Made by a program: the position numbers and the translations under genes
Shown here: one piece after another, positions 42,533 through 47,352 of the stretch
Numbering within the stretch: the stretch's first letter is position 1
Layout: each line of letters opens with the position of its first letter
Source: Candidatus Gastranaerophilales bacterium
GTDB lineage: Bacteria > Cyanobacteriota > Vampirovibrionia > Gastranaerophilales > JANQFW01
Direction: 5' to 3'
NCBI GenBank assembly: GCA_028277625.1
Contig: JANQFW010000140.1
Coordinates: 1-47,352, forward strand
Length of the DNA stretch: 47,352 bases
The notes under the pieces: model-generated
Databases searched by the model: none
What the model was told of the DNA's origin: nothing
Seen by the model: the letters and a program-made list of their open reading frames with translations, nothing else

Positions 42533-45406
42533 ATGAGTGAAGAACAAAAATTTGAATATAAAAACACTCTAAATCTACCTAAAACTAATTTTAAAATGCG
42601 TGCAAATGCAGCAGTAAAAGAAGTAGAAACTCAAAAATATTGGGAAGAATATAATATTTATGAAAAGGGTGTAGAGCAAAGAATAAATTCTCCCAAATTT
42701 TTATTACACGATGGCCCACCTTACCTTAGTTCCAACAAAATCCACATAGGAACAGCTTTAAATAAAATTTTAAAAGATATAGTTATAAAATATAAAACAC
42801 AAGCAGGTTTTTATAGTCCATATGTGCCTGGTTATGATGGACATGGCCTGCCAATAGAAAATGCGGTTGTAAAATCACTCAAGGGCGGCAGAGAATCGGT
42901 TAGCCCGCATGTGCTAAGAAAAAAATGTAGAGAATTTGCTCTTAAAAATCTAAAAGGGCAAGAAAAAGACTTTAAACGACTAGGTGTATGCGGTGATTGG
43001 GAGCATCCTTATGTAACAATCAATCCTGAATTTGAAGCTACACAGGTTAGAGTTTTTGGGCAACTTCACAAAAATGGCTATGTGTATAAAGGATTAAAGC
43101 CTGTATACTGGTGTGCAGATTGCGAAACAGCACTTGCTGAAGCAGAAGTGGAATACGCAGATCATATATCTCATAGCATTTATGTGAAGTTTCAACTTGA
43201 AGGTGAAAATGCCAATAAAGTTTATCAAAATGCAAAGCTAAATATAGATAATCCTTTATATATGGTAATCTGGACTACAACCCCTTGGACACTACCTGCA
43301 AATCTTGCTATTGCAGTTCACCCTAAGTTAGAATATGTTTTGGTACAAAAAAATGACCAAAAAGAAGTTTACATAGTGGGCAAAGACTTATTAGGAAGCT
43401 TTACAAAAGACATTGGATGGGAAGAAGACTCGTATAAATTATTGTATACAACAACCGGTGACAACCTTGAATATCTAAAAGCTAAACATCCTTTGTATAA
43501 TAGAGAGAGTTTAGTGATATTAGGTGAGCACGTAACAACTGAAGCCGGTACCGGAGCAGTACATACAGCACCAGGCCATGGTCTGGAAGATTATGAAGTT
43601 GGAAATAAATATAAAGTAGGTATCCTATCTCCAGTTAATGATAAAGGTGTATTTACCGAGGAAGCCGGTAAATTTGAGGGATTAAGATATAACAAAGCTA
43701 ATAAAATTATTGTTGAAGAACTAAAAGAGATAAATGCGCTATTAGCTCGCGATGAGATACAGCACAGTTATCCTCACTGCTGGAGATGTAAGCACCCTGT
43801 GATTTATAGAGCGACAGAGCAATGGTTTGTTGATGTAGAAGCATTTAGAGATAAAGCTTTAAAGGCCATTGACGATGTACAATGGATACCGGCTAATAAC
43901 CATCAAAGAATTTATAATATGGTAGAATCTCGCTCTGACTGGTGCATAAGCAGACAAAGGGCTTGGGGTGTGCCTATTCCTGTATTCTATTGTAAAAAAT
44001 GCAATGAAAGTATTATTTCTGATGAAACAATAAAAGCAGTCGCTGATTTATTCGATAAAGAGTCTTCTGATGCTTGGACTAAATACTCAGCTACAGAAAT
44101 CTTGCCGGAAGGCTTTAACTGTACTAAATGCTCAAGTTCTGAGCTTAAAAAAGAAACAGATATAATGGATGTTTGGTTTGATAGCGGTATTACCCACGCA
44201 GCTGTTTTAGATGCAAGAAAAGATCAACTAAAAGGCAGTCCTGCTGAAATGTATCTTGAGGGTTCTGATCAGCATAGAGGCTGGTTCCAATCTTCACTAC
44301 TTACTAGTATTTCTACAAAAGGAGAAGCTCCTTATAAGTCAGTATTAACGCACGGCTTTGTACTTGATGGAAATGGCCGTAAAATGAGCAAGAGTGTTGG
44401 AAACGTTGTTGACCCTCAAAATATTGTAAGCAAATACGGCGCAGATGTCCTAAGACTATGGGTAGCTAGTGTAGACTATACTCATGATGTAAAAATCGGT
44501 GAAAATATTATTCAACAATTAGTAGAAATATACAAAAAAGTAAGAAACACCAGCAGATTCCTGCTAGGCAACCTATTTGACTTTGATCCTGCACAGGACC
44601 GAATCGAATATTCTGAACTTTACGAGATTGATAAATACGCTCTTCATAAATTACAGATTCTTGTACAAAGAGTGACAGAAGCATTTAACAATTATGAGTT
44701 TTATAAGTATTATCAGCTTTTACAGAACTTTGCGGCAGTTGATTTAAGTTCTTTCTACTTGGATATTGTAAAAGACAGGCTTTATACAGCCGGTAAAAAA
44801 TCTGTGAGTAGAAGGGCATGTCAGACTGTTCTTAACGAGACATTGCAGGTATTAACCAGATTGTTAGTACCTGTGACTCCTCACCTTGCAGAGGACATTT
44901 GGAAGTACATACCTGAAGCTCAAAAAGGCAATATCGAAAGTGTTTTACTTACAGAATGGCCTAAAGTAAATGAAAATTGTATTGATGAAGCAATTAATAC
45001 AAAATGGAATGAGATTCTTAAGTTAAGAGAAATCGTTACTAAAGCTATTGAACCAATTAGAGCAGATAAGAAAATAGGAAGCTCTCTTGAAACAGCTGTT
45101 TATATAGATGTAAAAGATAATGTGCAGCTAAAAGAAACCTTAGCATCTTCAAAACAAGACCTTGCGATGATATTTATTACATCTCAAGCTAATATTCTTG
45201 AGGGTGGCCAAAGCATTGATAACGCACTAAATACATATGAGGAAGACGGATATACAATATATGTAGTATCTTCTAAAGGTGATAAGTGTGAGCGTTGTTG
45301 GAAGTTTTCCGAGACCATCGGGGCAAACAATGAGCATTCTACAATTTGTGAAGATTGTATATCTGCCATTCAAGGCTTGGAAAACGTATATTTATACAAA
45401 ATATAA
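42533..45406 (+). CDS. ileS: Isoleucyl-tRNA synthetase
   Basis: The 957-aa class I synthetase charges tRNA-Ile. The catalytic domain shows LLHDGPPY and then HIGT at 71-74, where the usual motif is HIGH. KMSKS is intact (GRKMSKSVGN). The editing domain (CP1) includes WTTTPWTLPANLA. The C-terminal zinc motif CERCW...CEDC fits the type-1 bacterial enzyme. Length is normal. GGGAGAATAGG precedes the ATG. The 113-bp upstream region carries no T-box-like leader, so classic tRNA-sensing control is not evident. A hairpin terminator follows. Confidence 0.96.
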   Translation: MSEEQKFEYKNTLNLPKTNFKMRANAAVKEVETQKYWEEYNIYEKGVEQRINSPKFLLHDGPPYLSSNKIHIGTALNKILKDIVIKYKTQAGFYSPYVPGYDGHGLPIENAVVKSLKGGRESVSPHVLRKKCREFALKNLKGQEKDFKRLGVCGDWEHPYVTINPEFEATQVRVFGQLHKNGYVYKGLKPVYWCADCETALAEAEVEYADHISHSIYVKFQLEGENANKVYQNAKLNIDNPLYMVIWTTTPWTLPANLAIAVHPKLEYVLVQKNDQKEVYIVGKDLLGSFTKDIGWEEDSYKLLYTTTGDNLEYLKAKHPLYNRESLVILGEHVTTEAGTGAVHTAPGHGLEDYEVGNKYKVGILSPVNDKGVFTEEAGKFEGLRYNKANKIIVEELKEINALLARDEIQHSYPHCWRCKHPVIYRATEQWFVDVEAFRDKALKAIDDVQWIPANNHQRIYNMVESRSDWCISRQRAWGVPIPVFYCKKCNESIISDETIKAVADLFDKESSDAWTKYSATEILPEGFNCTKCSSSELKKETDIMDVWFDSGITHAAVLDARKDQLKGSPAEMYLEGSDQHRGWFQSSLLTSISTKGEAPYKSVLTHGFVLDGNGRKMSKSVGNVVDPQNIVSKYGADVLRLWVASVDYTHDVKIGENIIQQLVEIYKKVRNTSRFLLGNLFDFDPAQDRIEYSELYEIDKYALHKLQILVQRVTEAFNNYEFYKYYQLLQNFAAVDLSSFYLDIVKDRLYTAGKKSVSRRACQTVLNETLQVLTRLLVPVTPHLAEDIWKYIPEAQKGNIESVLLTEWPKVNENCIDEAINTKWNEILKLREIVTKAIEPIRADKKIGSSLETAVYIDVKDNVQLKETLASSKQDLAMIFITSQANILEGGQSIDNALNTYEEDGYTIYVVSSKGDKCERCWKFSETIGANNEHSTICEDCISAIQGLENVYLYKI

Positions 45407-45420
45407 CTATATAAAATAGT

Positions 45421-45436
45421 GGTGATGACTATCACC
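45421..45436 (-). repeat. 16-bp palindrome shared with the terminal repeat
   Basis: GGTGAT-GACT-ATCACC is the exact reverse complement of bases 2-17 and 47277-47292. It lies 14 bp after the ileS stop, upstream of its terminator. Flanking bases are not shared, so only the palindrome is conserved. It could be a protein-binding site. Confidence 0.7.
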
Positions 45437-45454
45437 TATGTAATATAATGTATT

Positions 45455-45487
45455 AAAAGGAATTGCCTAATGTAAGCGATTCCTTTT
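45455..45487 (+). terminator. Terminator of ileS
   Basis: AAAAGGAATTGC (45455-45466) pairs with GCGATTCCTTTT (45476-45487), with one T-G wobble. Confidence 0.85.
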
Positions 45488-45538
45488 ATAATTATACTAA
45501 TATATTAATTTATTTTTTTATTTGTACTGGAGTTTATT

Positions 45539-47059
45539 ATGGAAGAGTTAAAGACAAGGACTTCTGAAGAGTTTACATTTAAACAAAAAATATTTAGAAG
45601 GAAAACACCTGAACAACTTGTAGAAAAAGCGGATCAAACAGGCTTAAAAAGAAACTTATCAGCTATAGACTTAATTATTCTTGGAGTTGGAGCTGTGATC
45701 GGAGCGGGTATTTTTACGCTTTCTGGTACTGCTGCAGCTGGTAGTGCCGGACACCTGGGAGCAGGACCTGGATTAGTTGTTTCTTTTTTAATCGCAGCTA
45801 TAGCTTGTTCTCTTGCCGCATTAAGCTACTCTGAGCTATCATCAATGATACCAGTAGCAGGCAGTGCATACGCTTATACATTTGCCACTATTGGAGAATT
45901 ATTCGCCTGGCTTATGGGTTGGATTTTAATACTGGAATATATAGTAGGCAGTATTGTTGTAGCTTGCGGATGGTCGGGGTACCTTATTCAGACACTAAAA
46001 GGTATGAGTGGCATACTTCCGGCATGGCTGGTAAATCCACCGTTATGGTTAATTTATGATTATTGGACTGCTGCAGCCAAATATCAAGAACTAGGGCTTA
46101 ACCCTGCAGAGTATATACCTAACATAGGCGGATTAAGTATTTGTTTAAACCTACCTGCAATGCTTATAGTCATTGTAATGACTTCTATTCTTTATATTGG
46201 TATAAAAGAAAGTACTAAATTTGCCACAGCGATGGTAGTGACTAAGCTTGTTGTTATTTTAGCCTTTATCGGAGTTGGGGCTTTTTATGTTAAGCCGGAA
46301 AACTGGACACCGTTTTTTCCTAACGGCTGGCAGGGCGTAGCAGCTGGTGCATTTATGGTATTTGTTGCGTATATAGGATTTGATGCGGTATCAACAGCCG
46401 CAGAAGAAACTAAAAATCCTCAAAAAAACTTGCCAATTGGTCTTATTGGAACATTAATAGCTTGTTCTATCTTATATATATCAGTATCTGCTGTACTTAC
46501 AGGTATGGTACCTTGGGATAGTATAGATACACATGCCCCTGTTGCGGTTGCTCTTACAAATGTTAATCAAAATATGATAGCTGGACTAATATCTATAGGA
46601 GCTGTTGCAGGTCTTACATCTGTTTTATTAGTAATGCAGATGGGTGGATCAAGAGTTTTATTCGCTATGTCTCGAGATAAACTTTTGCCTGCTAGCCTTG
46701 CCAGGGTTCATAAAAAATTTAAAACTCCTCACGTGATTACGCTGACCACAGGTATACTTATTGCTTTGGGAACGATAGTTTTAGATATTAACAGGGCTGC
46801 TGAACTTTGCAATATAGGTACTCTAACTGCATTTATGATGGTATGCATTGCGGTATTAATATTAAGAATAAAAGAACCAAACAGAAAACGTGTATTTAAG
46901 GTACCTTATGCGTATATAACTTGTCCTTTGGGTGCGCTGGTATGTTTTTCTTTAATTTATATGGGCATGCCTGTATTTACTTTAATTGTTTTTGGTATAT
47001 GGGTAATGCTTGGATTAATATTATATTTTAGTTATGGTTTTTTGAAGGCTCATGACTAG
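45539..47059 (+). CDS. APC-family cationic amino acid permease
   Basis: The 506-aa inner-membrane transporter belongs to the amino acid-polyamine-organocation superfamily, close to the CAT/YfnA group. The first helix has the substrate-binding GAVIGAGIFTLSG (about 50-62). Other family blocks are PVAGSAYAYTF, FVAYIGFDAVSTAAEETKNPQKNLP and GGSRVLFAMSRD. About 12 membrane helices are expected. A leader of about 38 polar residues precedes the first helix. TGGAG lies 6-7 nt before the ATG. The exact amino acid cannot be read. It has its own terminator. Confidence 0.92.
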   Translation: MEELKTRTSEEFTFKQKIFRRKTPEQLVEKADQTGLKRNLSAIDLIILGVGAVIGAGIFTLSGTAAAGSAGHLGAGPGLVVSFLIAAIACSLAALSYSELSSMIPVAGSAYAYTFATIGELFAWLMGWILILEYIVGSIVVACGWSGYLIQTLKGMSGILPAWLVNPPLWLIYDYWTAAAKYQELGLNPAEYIPNIGGLSICLNLPAMLIVIVMTSILYIGIKESTKFATAMVVTKLVVILAFIGVGAFYVKPENWTPFFPNGWQGVAAGAFMVFVAYIGFDAVSTAAEETKNPQKNLPIGLIGTLIACSILYISVSAVLTGMVPWDSIDTHAPVAVALTNVNQNMIAGLISIGAVAGLTSVLLVMQMGGSRVLFAMSRDKLLPASLARVHKKFKTPHVITLTTGILIALGTIVLDINRAAELCNIGTLTAFMMVCIAVLILRIKEPNRKRVFKVPYAYITCPLGALVCFSLIYMGMPVFTLIVFGIWVMLGLILYFSYGFLKAHD

Positions 47060-47087
47060 TTGATATTACAAAAAATTTTGCAATTTT

Positions 47088-47120
47088 AAAAGGAGTAGTC
47101 TGCTTGTGACTACTCCTTTT
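47088..47120 (+). terminator. Intrinsic terminator of the permease gene
   Basis: AAAAGGAGTAGTC (47088-47100) pairs perfectly with GACTACTCCTTTT (47108-47120). Confidence 0.94.
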
Positions 47121-47275
47121 ATTCTATAAATTTTGAATCCATCAAAAATTACGCCCTTTTAGCCTTAAAGGATCTAAAAAAAATTTATTCAATTGTATGT
47201 TAAGCAAAAATTAAAGACAATTTAGACAATGATAATTTTGCACCGCAAAAGGGGAAAAATAGGCACACTTATCCT
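47121..47275. other. Intergenic stretch before the right terminal repeat
   Basis: It contains two small perfect hairpins, CCTTT/AAAGG near 47156-47172 and TTTTGC-ACC-GCAAAA (47236-47250). No ORF is seen. If the molecule were circular this would lie directly upstream of base 1. Confidence 0.5.
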
Positions 47276-47352
47276 GGGTGATAGTCATCACCTTTTTTAG
47301 GTCATCGCTGAAAGCTTTGATACAGCTTAAGTCTAACTGAAGCAACAGTGAT
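47276..47352. repeat. 77-bp terminal direct repeat, right copy
   Basis: Identical over all 77 bases to 1-77, including the GGTGAT-AGTC-ATCACC palindrome and the AAGCT/AGCTT hairpin. Confidence 0.95.

Noticed and set aside
1-47352. Plasmid or phage genome, suggested by the circular-looking ends
   Set aside because: No replication, partition, capsid, terminase or integrase gene; instead rpoD, dnaG, ileS, pyrF, thiC and a tRNA are present.
1-47352. CRISPR array, insertion sequence or integron
   Set aside because: No regularly spaced repeats, transposase or integrase was found; the only repeats are the terminal 77-mer, the 16-bp palindrome and the 55-bp pair.

Overview
This AT-rich 47 kb stretch is a bacterial chromosomal fragment. 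It carries several core genes (rpoD, dnaG, ileS, pyrF, thiC, queE, one tRNA-Asn). The likely source is an anaerobic gut-type relative of cyanobacteria (Vampirovibrionia/Melainabacteria, order Gastranaerophilales). That placement is inference. It rests on cyanobacteria-like families (DUF3352-like, DUF1822-like, CofH-like proteins), a ferredoxin/[FeFe]-hydrogenase-type sensor, Maf-type flagellin glycosylation genes, low GC and no photosynthesis genes. The first and last 77 bases are identical, so the piece looks circular. The core gene content argues that it is a chromosomal segment closed on a repeated 77-mer by the assembler, not a plasmid or phage.

Layout. 1-615: terminal repeat and a non-coding, hairpin-rich stretch. 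616-2450: a tandem-HTH protein, a 58-aa ORF behind a strong promoter and a structured leader, and an unknown membrane protein. 2451-7436 (all minus): a GT4 glycosyltransferase, a pentapeptide-repeat protein, two LuxR-type response regulators and a Cys-rich PAS histidine kinase, which look like one signalling block. 7695-9575: a large TPR protein. 9619-13449 (minus): an HTH/zinc-ribbon protein, tRNA-Asn, rpoD and dnaG in the classic macromolecular-synthesis order. 13890-15751: deoxycytidylate deaminase and thiC. 15821-16621: an HNH-like protein. 16755-21566: acyl-CoA-dehydrogenase-like protein, CofH, and the most striking gene, an H-cluster domain fused to a histidine kinase and receiver. 21735-23410: two small unknown proteins and pyrF. 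23642-27814: ComEC, a DUF3352-like protein and a 56-aa protein. 28115-32706: a small unknown protein, a glutamine amidotransferase, then a NeuB / HAD-phosphatase / Maf operon. 32801-37170 (minus): a sigma factor and a 1210-aa membrane protein with an anti-sigma zinc motif and a TonB-like C-terminus. 37487-39362: DnaJ-like and queE. 39380-47059: ferritin, a small beta protein, a second Cys-PAS kinase, ileS and an amino-acid permease.

Themes. Signalling is dense: three histidine kinases, two response regulators, a sigma/anti-sigma pair and several small HTH proteins. Two kinases carry Cys clusters inside their PAS domain and the third carries a full set of Fe-S ligands, so redox or hydrogen sensing is a plausible shared theme. 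A 55-bp element with a GAAA-capped hairpin lies about 110 bp upstream of both the DUF3352-like gene and the dnaJ-like gene, which suggests co-regulation. Perfect hairpin terminators mark most transcription-unit ends.
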